Part shown: positions 34,808 to 43,880 of the stretch, piece by piece
Numbering within the stretch: the stretch's first letter is position 1
Layout: each line of letters begins with the position of its first letter
NCBI RefSeq assembly: GCF_028289625.1
Contig: NZ_JANQOM010000034.1
Location: forward strand, 1 to 64,000
Reading direction: 5' to 3'
DNA length: 64,000 nt
From: Winogradskyella sp.
Lineage (GTDB): Bacteria; Bacteroidota; Bacteroidia; Flavobacteriales; Flavobacteriaceae
Notes under the pieces: model-generated
Told to the model about the DNA's origin: nothing
Database searches by the model: none
Seen by the model: the letters and a program-made list of their open reading frames with translations, nothing else
Translations under genes and position numbers: made by a program

Positions 34808-35628
34808 ATATCTCGATAAGGATATATTAATTTGAGTTTAGTGCCTTTATTAAGTTGCGAGTCAAGATGAAATTCGGCATTAATTAATTCGGCTCGTTTT
34901 TTCATATTGGTCATTCCCGAACCTTGTTCTACAAGTTTAAGGTCAAAACCAATCCCATCATCTTCTACATCGATTCTAAGAGCCTTAGGGCTATAATTTA
35001 AATAGACCTTTAGATGTTCTGCCTCGGCATACTTGAGAGTATTTGAGAAAAACTCCTGTAGTATTCTAAATAAAATAGTTTCGTCTTTATTGTTTTCAAA
35101 ATTTTCGTTTTCTCCAACCATTTCCAAGCTTGCCTCAATTAACCCAGATTTATTTAAACGATCAATTTCATTTTTTACTGATGCACAAAATCCAAGCTTG
35201 GCTATTATATCGCTATTTAGTGATTTAGATAGATTTCTCACTTCAGTCAAACTTTCCCTTAAGGCTTCCGATGCGTTGGCCACTTTCGGTTTTACATCAT
35301 CATTGACTATTTTGGCAACGACATTCATCTGCATAGTAGCCACGGATAGTAGCTGGCCAACATTATCGTGTAGCTCTCTACCGACGTGCTTTAGGGTTTC
35401 TTCCTGAATTTCTTGTTGGGATATTAATAGCTCTTCATCAAATTGTCTTTGCTGCTCGGCATTTTTCATTAAGAGTTGGTTCTTTCGCTTTTGGAAAGTC
35501 AAAAAAAACACTACAAACACAACAATTAAAGTAACTACAAAAAAAACTACATAAACGATTAATGCAATTTCTTCCTTGCTTATTGTTTCTTGAACTGAAT
35601 TGTATAAAGAAAAGCAAATGTAAAGCAT
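34804..35628 (-). CDS. membrane sensor histidine kinase (HisKA_3 type)
   Basis: This 274-residue kinase has one membrane segment at about 22-45, a short coiled-coil linker, the HisKA_3 phosphoacceptor motif RELHDNVGQL with His87, and an HATPase domain at about 180-272 with DDGIGF. There is no extracellular sensor domain, as in LiaS/DesK-like reduced kinases that sense the membrane or a partner protein. Its start overlaps the 3' end of the multi-pass membrane gene by 49 bases, suggesting that protein may be the sensor. No response regulator is adjacent. Confidence 0.88.
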   Translation of the reverse strand: MLYICFSLYNSVQETISKEEIALIVYVVFFVVTLIVVFVVFFLTFQKRKNQLLMKNAEQQRQFDEELLISQQEIQEETLKHVGRELHDNVGQLLSVATMQMNVVAKIVNDDVKPKVANASEALRESLTEVRNLSKSLNSDIIAKLGFCASVKNEIDRLNKSGLIEASLEMVGENENFENNKDETILFRILQEFFSNTLKYAEAEHLKVYLNYSPKALRIDVEDDGIGFDLKLVEQGSGMTNMKKRAELINAEFHLDSQLNKGTKLKLIYPYRDI

Positions 35629-36275
35629 GAATACAAAAAGATATTAATAGCAAACATAAACACGTTTCGAAATGCAATAAAGCTATTGTTTATTTCATAA
35701 AAATAGCCATCAAAAGTGAATAAAGGTGCTGCACATAAATAAAACAATAATATACCGGTACTTATGTAAAAAACAGGTAATTTGTAAAAAATTAAGACAT
35801 TATCACTTTGAAGTAATTCTTTATAATATAGAATTACAAAAGTAAAAACTATGAAGGTCTCTAAAAACATATTATAAGGAAGTGACATGTAAAAGAATGT
35901 TCCACTTAACATAAAATATAAAATGGTAAAGACAGTGTAGATAATAGTGGAAATTTTGATTATAATCCTTGATGATTTTTGATTTAATATATTATAATAA
36001 AATTTTCCAAATACAAGTACTGAAACTACAGAGAGTATGTTATAAAGCCAAGTGTTTGAGCAGAATACGCTATTTTTTATCCAAATAAACCAGTTGATGT
36101 CATAATTATTTTGAAGTAAATAACCATACATACCAACAGTTTCAATAAAGATGACAAACCACAAATACCAAATGAAAATTTTCATTTGAGTATCTGTAGT
36201 TTTTAAATAATAATAAGTGCCAGCCAAAGCAGCCACTAATTCTATAATATGTATAGCTACTAGATAACTAGACAC
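35580..36275 (-). CDS. multi-pass membrane protein upstream of histidine kinase
   Basis: This 231-residue protein has about seven predicted membrane helices and an aromatic-rich sequence (IFIWYLWFVIFIETVGMYGY, LPVFYISTGILLFYLCAAPL). Total topology resembles 7TM sensor modules, but no named domain is recognised. It sits 13 bases after the 129-residue gene and overlaps the kinase gene, so the three genes form one operon. A sensory role for this protein is inference. Confidence 0.7.
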   Translation of the reverse strand: MSSYLVAIHIIELVAALAGTYYYLKTTDTQMKIFIWYLWFVIFIETVGMYGYLLQNNYDINWFIWIKNSVFCSNTWLYNILSVVSVLVFGKFYYNILNQKSSRIIIKISTIIYTVFTILYFMLSGTFFYMSLPYNMFLETFIVFTFVILYYKELLQSDNVLIFYKLPVFYISTGILLFYLCAAPLFTFDGYFYEINNSFIAFRNVFMFAINIFLYSCFTFAFLYTIQFKKQ

Positions 36276-36288
36276 TATTTAAACATTT

Positions 36289-36678
36289 TTATTGCGGATA
36301 ATTTGCATTAGGTGGTTGTCCCATTCCACCTCTATTTAAGCCATTAGCACCTGGCATATCACCACTTTCTTCACCACCATCTTTACCTAAGCTACCACTT
36401 GCCGTAGGTACAATGAACGATGTGGTATAGCCTTTTTGCCCATCTTCATCTGGATAAGCACCACAGTAAATACGGATACCATCTATTTTGTAGCCTAAAT
36501 CTTTGGCCTGTGCTTCGGCATACGCTAAGTAATCTTTGATGTCTTGGAGAGGATACCAGACAGAACGATTGTCTGGCCGTTTTGTAATCTCATTGCTAAT
36601 TAATTCATGACGCTCTGAATAGGCATCATTTAGTGCTTTCGCCTCTTTGGGCGTAATCAAACCTTTTGGGTTACTCAT
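36289..36678 (-). CDS. conserved hypothetical cytoplasmic protein
   Basis: This 129-residue soluble protein opens MSNPKGLITPKEAKALNDAY. The middle, YAEAQAKDLGYKIDGIRIYC and then GAYPDEDGQKGYTTSFIVPT, looks like a compact alpha/beta domain. The tail is Gly/Asn/Pro-rich and disordered (GANGLNRGGMGQPPNANYPQ). I recognise it only as a companion of this kinase operon in flavobacteria. It is the first gene of the operon with the 7TM protein and the kinase. Function unknown. Confidence 0.65.
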   Translation of the reverse strand: MSNPKGLITPKEAKALNDAYSERHELISNEITKRPDNRSVWYPLQDIKDYLAYAEAQAKDLGYKIDGIRIYCGAYPDEDGQKGYTTSFIVPTASGSLGKDGGEESGDMPGANGLNRGGMGQPPNANYPQ

Positions 36679-36811
36679 TTTTCAGTTAGTTTAGAAGTTA
36701 ATAATTAGTTTTAGAATACTAATTAAGGGTTGTTAGAAATTAAGGGATTAATTATAAATTTATGGAAATTATAATAGACCACAAGATTTTATTAAAATTT
36801 TTCTTACGCCA

Positions 36812-37660
36812 TCAATCTTTTAGTCTGATTTTTAAGATATTCCCTGTTGTTTTTTGACTAAGGCAGTTTATTGCTTTTTCAGTTAGCTGTAATACTCTTG
36901 GATATCCTCCCGTTGTTTGGCAATCGCGCATAAGAACAATTAAATTTCCTGAAGGTGTCAATTGTACTGTACCTGGCAAGACTGGAGCGGTTAATATTGA
37001 CCTTAAGTCGTTTGCAATTAAAGGTTCTAATTGATACGCCATTCTATTGTTTAGCTTAGAAATCTTAAGTTCCCTACTGAGCAAATGATGCCTATGGAAC
37101 TCCGTTAGTTTATTAAATTCTGGTCCTTTGTAGGCGTCTAGGACATTATTAAATAAAACCGAAGCATCATATTTAACCGAAGCGTTTAATTGTTGTGGCT
37201 CTTGGGCCAAAGCTTTATAGTTTAGGATGTCATTTTTATAAATCTTACCATTTGTAGTGATGGGTTTGTATTGGCTTTGACTGTTCAATACCCTTTCTGA
37301 CATTAAACCATCTTTAATTGCCAAATAGCTCCTAACACCTTTACTTGCGTTACCAAAGCTTAAAATATCTTCTGCATTAATCGATATAATACGATTATGC
37401 TCTATAGGTTCATTATTTAATTTAGCGTTCATATCTGCACCAGAAATAGCTATCATGGTCGGCTTCATAAACTGAAATATACCTCCAACCATAATCATCT
37501 CTATCAAAGCACTAGACTTACTATTGCCCAACAATGCATTAGCAAACTGGCTGGAATAAGAATCCATAGCGCCAGATACTGGAACCCCAAAAGCTCTAAA
37601 ACCAAATCGTCCAACATCTTGAATCGTCGTATAAAATCCAGATTTTAAAACTCTAAGCAT
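36812..37660 (-). CDS. pxpC: 5-oxoprolinase subunit PxpC (KipA-like)
   Basis: This 282-residue biotin-dependent carboxyltransferase-like subunit has the typical opening GFYTTIQDVGRFGFRAFGVP, SGAMD (residues 28-32) and a C-terminal MRDCQTTGGYPRVLQL. With PxpA and PxpB it hydrolyses 5-oxoproline to glutamate using ATP. Its start overlaps the pxpB stop by 8 bases, and it ends the five-gene operon. Length is a little shorter than E. coli PxpC. Confidence 0.94.
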   Translation of the reverse strand: MLRVLKSGFYTTIQDVGRFGFRAFGVPVSGAMDSYSSQFANALLGNSKSSALIEMIMVGGIFQFMKPTMIAISGADMNAKLNNEPIEHNRIISINAEDILSFGNASKGVRSYLAIKDGLMSERVLNSQSQYKPITTNGKIYKNDILNYKALAQEPQQLNASVKYDASVLFNNVLDAYKGPEFNKLTEFHRHHLLSRELKISKLNNRMAYQLEPLIANDLRSILTAPVLPGTVQLTPSGNLIVLMRDCQTTGGYPRVLQLTEKAINCLSQKTTGNILKIRLKD

Positions 37661-38384
37661 TCGGTATGGGTTTGAGTTGAAATGAAGATTTAGCTATTTG
37701 GCTTTCAATATCTAAATAGGTGGCCTTATCAATAGAAACAAATTTCACTTTATCACCTGGTCGAATCTTACATGGTGGATTAAGGGATGCATTAAATAAT
37801 TCAACAGGCGTTTTGCCTATAACATGCCAACCACCAGGACTGTCCTGAGGGTAGATTCCGGTTTGCTGTCCTCCAATGGCAACAGATCCTTTTTTAACAT
37901 CTAAATTTGGTCTGGTTTTACGATCGAAATGCAATTTAGAATTAAGTCCTCCCAAATATAAAAAACCAGGCAAAAAGCCAATAAAAAAAACGGTGTAAAT
38001 AGCACTTGTATGGTGGTTGATAATATCATCTTTCGAAAGCTTTTTTGCCTTTGAAAAATTGTCCAAGTCAATTCCAAATTCATCATTATAGTAAACAGGA
38101 ATTTCCCAAACCCAAGACTCTACCTCTAGGTCTTTGTCTTGACTTTCAAAAAGGCGTTTTAGTTCAAAAAACTTATCATTGACGTTTTCAATAGTAAAAC
38201 TATAAATAATTAATATTGAGGTATATGTGTGAATTACCTCAACTTTTTGTTTAGTATATATTTTTAAAACTTTTTTTTTGAAATTCAAGATATTTTTCAA
38301 AATATCTTCATCAATAATTGCAGGCCATTCTATTAAAATTGACCGTTCGTTATATTGTGAATATCTAAGCCTATATTCCATCAA
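37653..38384 (-). CDS. pxpB: 5-oxoprolinase subunit PxpB (KipI-like)
   Basis: This 243-residue subunit has the carboxyltransferase-1 signature GFLPGFLYLGGL, the RTRPN-like KTRPNLDVKKGSVAIGG block and the QTGIYPQDSPGGWHVIG motif. In Bacillus the homologue KipI also inhibits the KinA kinase; here the operon context points to oxoprolinase. It is 4 bases after pxpA and overlaps pxpC. Confidence 0.94.
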   Translation of the reverse strand: MMEYRLRYSQYNERSILIEWPAIIDEDILKNILNFKKKVLKIYTKQKVEVIHTYTSILIIYSFTIENVNDKFFELKRLFESQDKDLEVESWVWEIPVYYNDEFGIDLDNFSKAKKLSKDDIINHHTSAIYTVFFIGFLPGFLYLGGLNSKLHFDRKTRPNLDVKKGSVAIGGQQTGIYPQDSPGGWHVIGKTPVELFNASLNPPCKIRPGDKVKFVSIDKATYLDIESQIAKSSFQLKPIPNA

Positions 38385-38388
38385 CTTG

Positions 38389-39132
38389 CTACTGGATTTT
38401 AATGTGATGCTTTGGTAATTCCCGATTTAGAAACTTCAAAATTTGAAGTGCATTTTTGGTATCTCCATGCACACAAAATGTTGCTGCTTTTATCGATACT
38501 TCTACTCCATCAATTGCAATAAGTTTTTGATGTTTTACCATTCTTAAAACATGACTCAAAACTTGATGCTTATCATTCAAAATGGCGTCATTATTTTTTC
38601 GAGACACTAAAGATAAATCGGCATTATAATTTCGGTCTGCAAAACCTTCATAAGTTACTTGAATGTTTTCACTTTCGGCCAAGTAAGCTAAAACAGATTT
38701 ATAAGGTGCATAAAGTTTAATTGGTAGCGCAATGCTTTTTATAACTTCTATAATGACATTGGCCGTTTTATCGTCTTTAGCTGCTAAATTATATAAAGCA
38801 CCATGAGGTTTGATATGATGCAGCTGGGAGTTTTCTTGATAAAGCACTTTCTGTAAGGCTCTAACTTGCTGCTTTAAAGTAGCATATAAATCTGCTGCTG
38901 ACATATCCATAACCATTCGCCCAAAATTTTCCTTATCTGGAAACGATGGATGTGCTCCAATTTTGACTTTATGTGTTTTGGCCAATCTTACGGCCTCTGT
39001 CATGATTTGTAAATCACCTGCATGACCACCGCAAGCGATATTACAAGAAGAAAGATAAGGCATCAAATCGGGCTCATTATTTAAGCCCTCACCTACATCT
39101 GCATTAATATCTATAATATATACGTTCATCAA
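38389..39132 (-). CDS. pxpA: 5-oxoprolinase subunit PxpA (LamB/YcsF family)
   Basis: This 247-residue subunit has DINADVGEGL near the N-terminus, the metal-site-like NIACGGHAGD, IGAHPSFPD and KPHGALYN, all signatures of the LamB/YcsF family. Its start overlaps the stop of the transporter gene by 4 bases. It forms the oxoprolinase with the two downstream genes. Confidence 0.95.
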   Translation of the reverse strand: MMNVYIIDINADVGEGLNNEPDLMPYLSSCNIACGGHAGDLQIMTEAVRLAKTHKVKIGAHPSFPDKENFGRMVMDMSAADLYATLKQQVRALQKVLYQENSQLHHIKPHGALYNLAAKDDKTANVIIEVIKSIALPIKLYAPYKSVLAYLAESENIQVTYEGFADRNYNADLSLVSRKNNDAILNDKHQVLSHVLRMVKHQKLIAIDGVEVSIKAATFCVHGDTKNALQILKFLNRELPKHHIKIQ

Positions 39133-40352
39133 AATACATTAAAAACACTCAAAACTCCCTTTACCCCGAGACCTAAAGCCACCAAAACTATTAACAATCC
39201 AAAAAAGTTTTGAATTTTAGAATTTCTATAGCTTCCCAAAACTGATACTTTATTCATCACCCAGAGTAAAAATCCAGCAATTATGGGCAATAACAACCCA
39301 TTGGCCACTTGCGCAAACTTTATAATCTCAATAGATTTAAATCCAATTGATGAGAATATCACACCTAATCCCAGTATAAATATCCAAACTGCTCTGAATT
39401 TTAAGGATTTGAGATGACTTTCCCACCCTAAACAACCACTAGCAACAAAAGCAGCAGCCAAAGGTGCCGTTATTGCACTTGTTATTCCTGCAGCGAATAA
39501 TCCTATAGACAAGAAATATTTGGCATAAACTCCAAACAAAGGCTCAAGCCCTTTGGCAAGATCAGAAGCATTAGAGATATCTTGGGCCTGAATTGCTGAG
39601 GCCGATATAATAATGCTCATGGATACAATACCTCCTAAAACTATGGCTATAATAGTATCCTTTCTAGCATAACTTAAATCGGCTTTGTCTTTCCATTTGG
39701 TTTTTGCCAAGGATGCATGCAAAAAGAGATTGTAAGGCACCACTGTTGTACCAATAAGCCCTACAATGGTCAGAATACTTTTTTCTGGAATAGAAGGCAC
39801 AAAAGCACTTTTTAGTGTTTGTAACAGGTTAGGTTTTGTGATGAGTGCTGTCATCAAAAAAGAGAGGCTCATCAATACTACCAGACCCACTAAAAACCGT
39901 TCTAAAATTTTATAGTTACCTATATAAAGTAAGGCAAAAGCCAAAGCACCTATAGCTATTGGTAGTACTTTCAACTCTAAACCATATAATGCAATGGTGG
40001 GATTGCCAAAAAGCGTTTCCATACCTAATGCACCACCACTAATGTTTCCCGCTTCATATGCTGCATTACCAACCACAATGGCACTAATAATTAAAAATAC
40101 GGCAAAGCCTTTTAAAATGGGATGGCTAATTTCTTGCCTAATAATTTCTGACAATCCTTTTTGTGAAACTACACCCAATCGGGCAGCCATTTCCTGTAAA
40201 ACCATGGTTGCTATAATGGATAATACCATAGCCCACAATAGTGCATATCCAAAATTAACACCTGCTAAAGTGCATACGGTTACAGTACCTGGACCGATAA
40301 AAGCCGCAGCCACTAGAGGTCCAGGCCCAATATGTTTAAAGAACTTTTTCAC
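39129..40352 (-). CDS. Nramp-family transporter lacking metal-binding residues, probable oxoproline permease
   Basis: This 407-residue protein has eleven or so membrane helices of the Nramp/LeuT fold. TM1 reads IGPGTVTV (19-26) where metal-transporting Nramps have DPGN, and TM6 reads VVPYNLFLH (204-212) where they have MPHNLYLH. All four side-chain positions that contact Mn2+ or drive proton coupling are therefore altered (Asp to Gly, Asn to Thr, Met to Val, His to Tyr). It starts in a one-base overlap with the DUF2891 gene and overlaps pxpA. A role in importing 5-oxoproline is inferred from the operon, as for Bacillus YcsG. Confidence 0.85.
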   Translation of the reverse strand: MKKFFKHIGPGPLVAAAFIGPGTVTVCTLAGVNFGYALLWAMVLSIIATMVLQEMAARLGVVSQKGLSEIIRQEISHPILKGFAVFLIISAIVVGNAAYEAGNISGGALGMETLFGNPTIALYGLELKVLPIAIGALAFALLYIGNYKILERFLVGLVVLMSLSFLMTALITKPNLLQTLKSAFVPSIPEKSILTIVGLIGTTVVPYNLFLHASLAKTKWKDKADLSYARKDTIIAIVLGGIVSMSIIISASAIQAQDISNASDLAKGLEPLFGVYAKYFLSIGLFAAGITSAITAPLAAAFVASGCLGWESHLKSLKFRAVWIFILGLGVIFSSIGFKSIEIIKFAQVANGLLLPIIAGFLLWVMNKVSVLGSYRNSKIQNFFGLLIVLVALGLGVKGVLSVFNVF

Positions 40353-41464
40353 TAGTTTTCAACCGAATTCAAAGCATAAATCGCAAAACTGCCTAACCAA
40401 TGGCCTCCTTCATAACTATCGCCTATTATACTTGGCAATGAATAATTAATATGTTGATTGGCGATGTTTTTAAGGTGTTCGTACTCTGGCAAACCTTTAG
40501 CGATATAGTTTAAACTCCATGCCCTCGAAAAATTCACACCATCTAGGTGCACCAGCTTCCCATCTGTTCTATCCGATACTTTTCCTGTTTCAACTTCAAA
40601 TGATTTAGACTTTAACTGAGGCAAAAATTCATCTATCCAAACCTTGAATTCTTCTTTAGGCAAGACCCGTTTCATTAAAGCGGCTTCTTCCAAGCAAGGT
40701 GATAGAAAATCAAATCCACTTGGTTCCCAATCCAAAGGGCAGGCTTTATCGTTCATATAAAAGTCTTTTGCTCTTTTTTCTATCAAAGCCTTTAATTCCG
40801 AATGGCCCATTGTCATTGCATAATCATAGGCAAAGCTTAATCCAAATGCCGTATTGGGATGCTCACCTACACGAATTGGATAGTTGAGTTTGGGAAGAAA
40901 TTCTAGATAGCGTTCTACAATTAAATCCGTTAATGGCTGGAGATTAATTTCCGCTTTTCTAGCCACTACATGATCCCATTTATGCAATTCCTCAGCAAGT
41001 TTTAACAGCCATGCCCAGCCATAGGTACGTTCGTAAGACTTATTATGTGTTCCGTTAAAATAAGCCACTTCGTTTAGAATATTATTCTTGGAAATACTTT
41101 GCAATAGCCATTCATTGATTTCAATTTTCTTTTCCAAATCAGGAAACTGACGTGCTAAACTCACTAAACTCCAATGCCCATGAACGGCTGAATGCCAATC
41201 GAAACATCCAAAAAACGTTGGGTGTAATTCTTGTGGTGATTTTAAATCTTCATCACCTCCTAAGGTCTGCCCCAGTTTATTTGGATATTCTGTATCTACA
41301 CATGCTAAAGGTAATTCAGCCAAACGGTTGGCTTGTTCTAGGTTTAGTTTTGGCACTTTAACTTCATCAATACGATTTTCCTCAATGTTAGGAGTAACGT
41401 TTTCAGAATTCTGGCAACTAAAGAGTAAAACTAAAATACAGATAGTAGAACGGTAGTATTTCAT
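40352..41464 (-). CDS. DUF2891 lipoprotein
   Basis: This 370-residue protein has lipobox LLFSC (Cys17) and a helical body with DUF2891 features: CFDWHSAVHGHWSL (134-147 region), RTYGWAWLLKLAEELHKW and FDFLSPCLEEAALM. DUF2891 proteins have an (alpha/alpha)-barrel look similar to glycan-active enzymes, but no activity is established. It is the first gene of the pxp operon and overlaps the transporter gene by one base, so it may supply substrate or sense it in the periplasm; inference only. Confidence 0.82.
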   Translation of the reverse strand: MKYYRSTICILVLLFSCQNSENVTPNIEENRIDEVKVPKLNLEQANRLAELPLACVDTEYPNKLGQTLGGDEDLKSPQELHPTFFGCFDWHSAVHGHWSLVSLARQFPDLEKKIEINEWLLQSISKNNILNEVAYFNGTHNKSYERTYGWAWLLKLAEELHKWDHVVARKAEINLQPLTDLIVERYLEFLPKLNYPIRVGEHPNTAFGLSFAYDYAMTMGHSELKALIEKRAKDFYMNDKACPLDWEPSGFDFLSPCLEEAALMKRVLPKEEFKVWIDEFLPQLKSKSFEVETGKVSDRTDGKLVHLDGVNFSRAWSLNYIAKGLPEYEHLKNIANQHINYSLPSIIGDSYEGGHWLGSFAIYALNSVEN

Positions 41465-41606
41465 AAGAAAGCTAAATTAGTCTAGTAAAAATACACTAAA
41501 ATGTAGTTTTAAGTAACTTTTAAGTGAATACCCTTGAAATACTAAGAATACTATTTATCTTTAAACTTTAATTTTAATGCGTTTCAATTAGAAACAAATA
41601 GTTTTT

Positions 41607-43778
41607 ATGTCTCCTGAAGTAAAAAAGAAATGGATTAATACCCTAAAATTCTTTGCCGCCTATCTTGTAGCGGCTTGGACTTTTTTACAGTTCGTGGATT
41701 GGGTGTTAATCCGCTATAATATTTCACCACATTGGGTTGATATCTTATTGTGGTTTTTTATTGGTATAAGCCCTTCTCTAATTATCTACCTATACCATCA
41801 GGAACGCCTTAGTAAACGCATTGTTAAACTAAGAGAAAAAATCTTTATTCCTTTAAACTTTATCATACTATTCATTGGCCTCTACTTCGGATTTGGCAAT
41901 ACTGATCTCGGAGCTACTACAAAAGAAATTAATTATACGGATGAGCAAGGTGAAGCCCAAACCAAAACCATTACAAAAGAAGAATTTAGAATAGGAATTC
42001 CAATTTTTAATTTCGACCAAATCAATAAGGACAGTACAACCACCTGGTTGCAATGGGGTATCGGACAACTATTGAATGAAGATCTTTTACAAAACAAGAA
42101 TTTAAGTCCAGAATACCTGGGCGAAGCTAATACCTCTGATAAAATAAGAACGGCCTCTTTATTCTATGATTATTACGTGGATGGCAACTATCAAAAAGTA
42201 GGTGATGATTATGAAATTACAGTTCATGTAAGAAAGGCGACCAACGGTAAATCTTTAAACAAACAAACGTTTAAAGGACCAGACGTGCTAAAGTTACTCG
42301 ATGATATAAGTGTATTTATCACTTCATCGTTAGGTTTTGTAGAAAGTAATAAACTTAACTATATAGATTTACCCATTAGTGAGTTTATGAGCAATTCACT
42401 ACCCGCCATAGAAGCTTACGTCAGTAATAATTACACAAAAGCATACAACATAGACGAGACTTTTGCACTGGCATACTTAGAAGAAGCTAAGATAAGTACA
42501 GCATTCAATAAAGGAAAACTAGAAACACAAGATATAACGGACAAGGCATTTACATATAAAAGTAAGTTACCTCTGCAAAAACAACTCGAGGTTTATATAC
42601 AACGCAGTTTAGCATACGACAACTATGACGAAGCCGAAGCACAGGTAAAATTGCAGTTGGAAGTTGATCCTAGCAATGATTTTTACAACAATGTCTTATT
42701 TTCCATTTATGGGGAAACGAAAAATGTGGAAGGCTATCTTAAAGCTTCAGAAGCTTTATTTAGGAAAGACCCAAGTAATGAGAGTGGCCTAAGCTTAGGA
42801 ACTGCATCTTTGGTGAGTGGTAATGATGATGAGTTTTTGAAAGCACTAGCACCCTTTGAGCTTATTAATCCTGATTTGAAAATTCTTAAATTAGAACCGC
42901 TAATTTTAAAAGGAGACATAAAAAAAGCTGAAGCTATCTTTGAAGAATACAAACTGGCTGAACCTAGAAATACCAATAGATTTAGGGCATATGATTCCAT
43001 CTTTAAGTTCTATAAAAACAATACGCCAAAGGTTGAAAATCTAGAACAATTTGTTGGCACCTATCGCTCTGGAGTTAATGAACAAATGATAGACTTTTGG
43101 ATTAACGGTGATCGACTGGTACAATATGTAAAAAATCAAAGTATGCGCCCTCTAGTATCAGCTGGGCCAGAAGCCGTGGGTGGTGGTTTTCTTTTGGGTG
43201 ACACATTTTATTCAAAACTAATTAAAAGCGAAACTAACGGAAAAGTAATAGGAATTAGTGCTTACCAATTTTTTTGGAGAATTACAGATAACCGAATTTA
43301 TTGGAAACTTGATGATGATATCATTGCAGCTAATGAAGCCTTTGAAATGAATAATATTGAAGAAGCCATTGGTCTTTATGAAGTCGCTATCGCCAGCAAT
43401 CCAAAACATGGTTACCTACCCAATATCTTATCACACTTAAAATATACTCAAAATAAAGATAAAGATTCGCTTTTAATGCAGCATCAAAAGTTTGCAGGGT
43501 CTTATGGTCCACGAAAATTTTGGGTTGAGGATGGTAAATTCTATTACAAGCGCAAAGGTGAAGACAGTGAGTTATCAAAGGTAGAGCTACTGTCGGTCTC
43601 GGAGAATCGCTACATGGATTTAACACGTTTGGGAACGATGATGGCATTTGAGAAGGATCCTTCTGGAAAAATGGCTTCTAATAGCTATAGCTTTATTATT
43701 GGTGAAGACTTAGTGTTTGAGTGGAGAGTTAGTGATAATAATGATAGCGTTACTAATTATTTTCTAAAGGATGATTAG
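41607..43778 (+). CDS. three-TM TolB-like/TPR protein, paralog 1
   Basis: This 723-residue protein has three membrane segments (about 11-32, 42-62 and 80-99). Next is a conserved stretch GATTKEINYTDEQGEAQTKT and a TolB-N/FlgO-like alpha-beta domain (about 128-250, GIPIFNFDQINKDS opening). TPR-like helices span about 260-465. Two beta-rich modules similar to DUF3471 follow (about 480-560 and 635-723, with GSYGPRKFWVEDGKFYY). It resembles the membrane and TolB-like part of flavobacterial adenylate-cyclase or LytTR sensors without their output domain. It shares its whole architecture with the next gene. Function unknown. Confidence 0.75.
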   Translation: MSPEVKKKWINTLKFFAAYLVAAWTFLQFVDWVLIRYNISPHWVDILLWFFIGISPSLIIYLYHQERLSKRIVKLREKIFIPLNFIILFIGLYFGFGNTDLGATTKEINYTDEQGEAQTKTITKEEFRIGIPIFNFDQINKDSTTTWLQWGIGQLLNEDLLQNKNLSPEYLGEANTSDKIRTASLFYDYYVDGNYQKVGDDYEITVHVRKATNGKSLNKQTFKGPDVLKLLDDISVFITSSLGFVESNKLNYIDLPISEFMSNSLPAIEAYVSNNYTKAYNIDETFALAYLEEAKISTAFNKGKLETQDITDKAFTYKSKLPLQKQLEVYIQRSLAYDNYDEAEAQVKLQLEVDPSNDFYNNVLFSIYGETKNVEGYLKASEALFRKDPSNESGLSLGTASLVSGNDDEFLKALAPFELINPDLKILKLEPLILKGDIKKAEAIFEEYKLAEPRNTNRFRAYDSIFKFYKNNTPKVENLEQFVGTYRSGVNEQMIDFWINGDRLVQYVKNQSMRPLVSAGPEAVGGGFLLGDTFYSKLIKSETNGKVIGISAYQFFWRITDNRIYWKLDDDIIAANEAFEMNNIEEAIGLYEVAIASNPKHGYLPNILSHLKYTQNKDKDSLLMQHQKFAGSYGPRKFWVEDGKFYYKRKGEDSELSKVELLSVSENRYMDLTRLGTMMAFEKDPSGKMASNSYSFIIGEDLVFEWRVSDNNDSVTNYFLKDD

Positions 43779-43880
43779 AGCTTAATATGACCATCTCTCG
43801 TCCTATAATGTAACTTTTCAATACATTGTTATACAAATAATTAGTTCTTATATTCGTAAGGCTACTAACCAACTACACCG

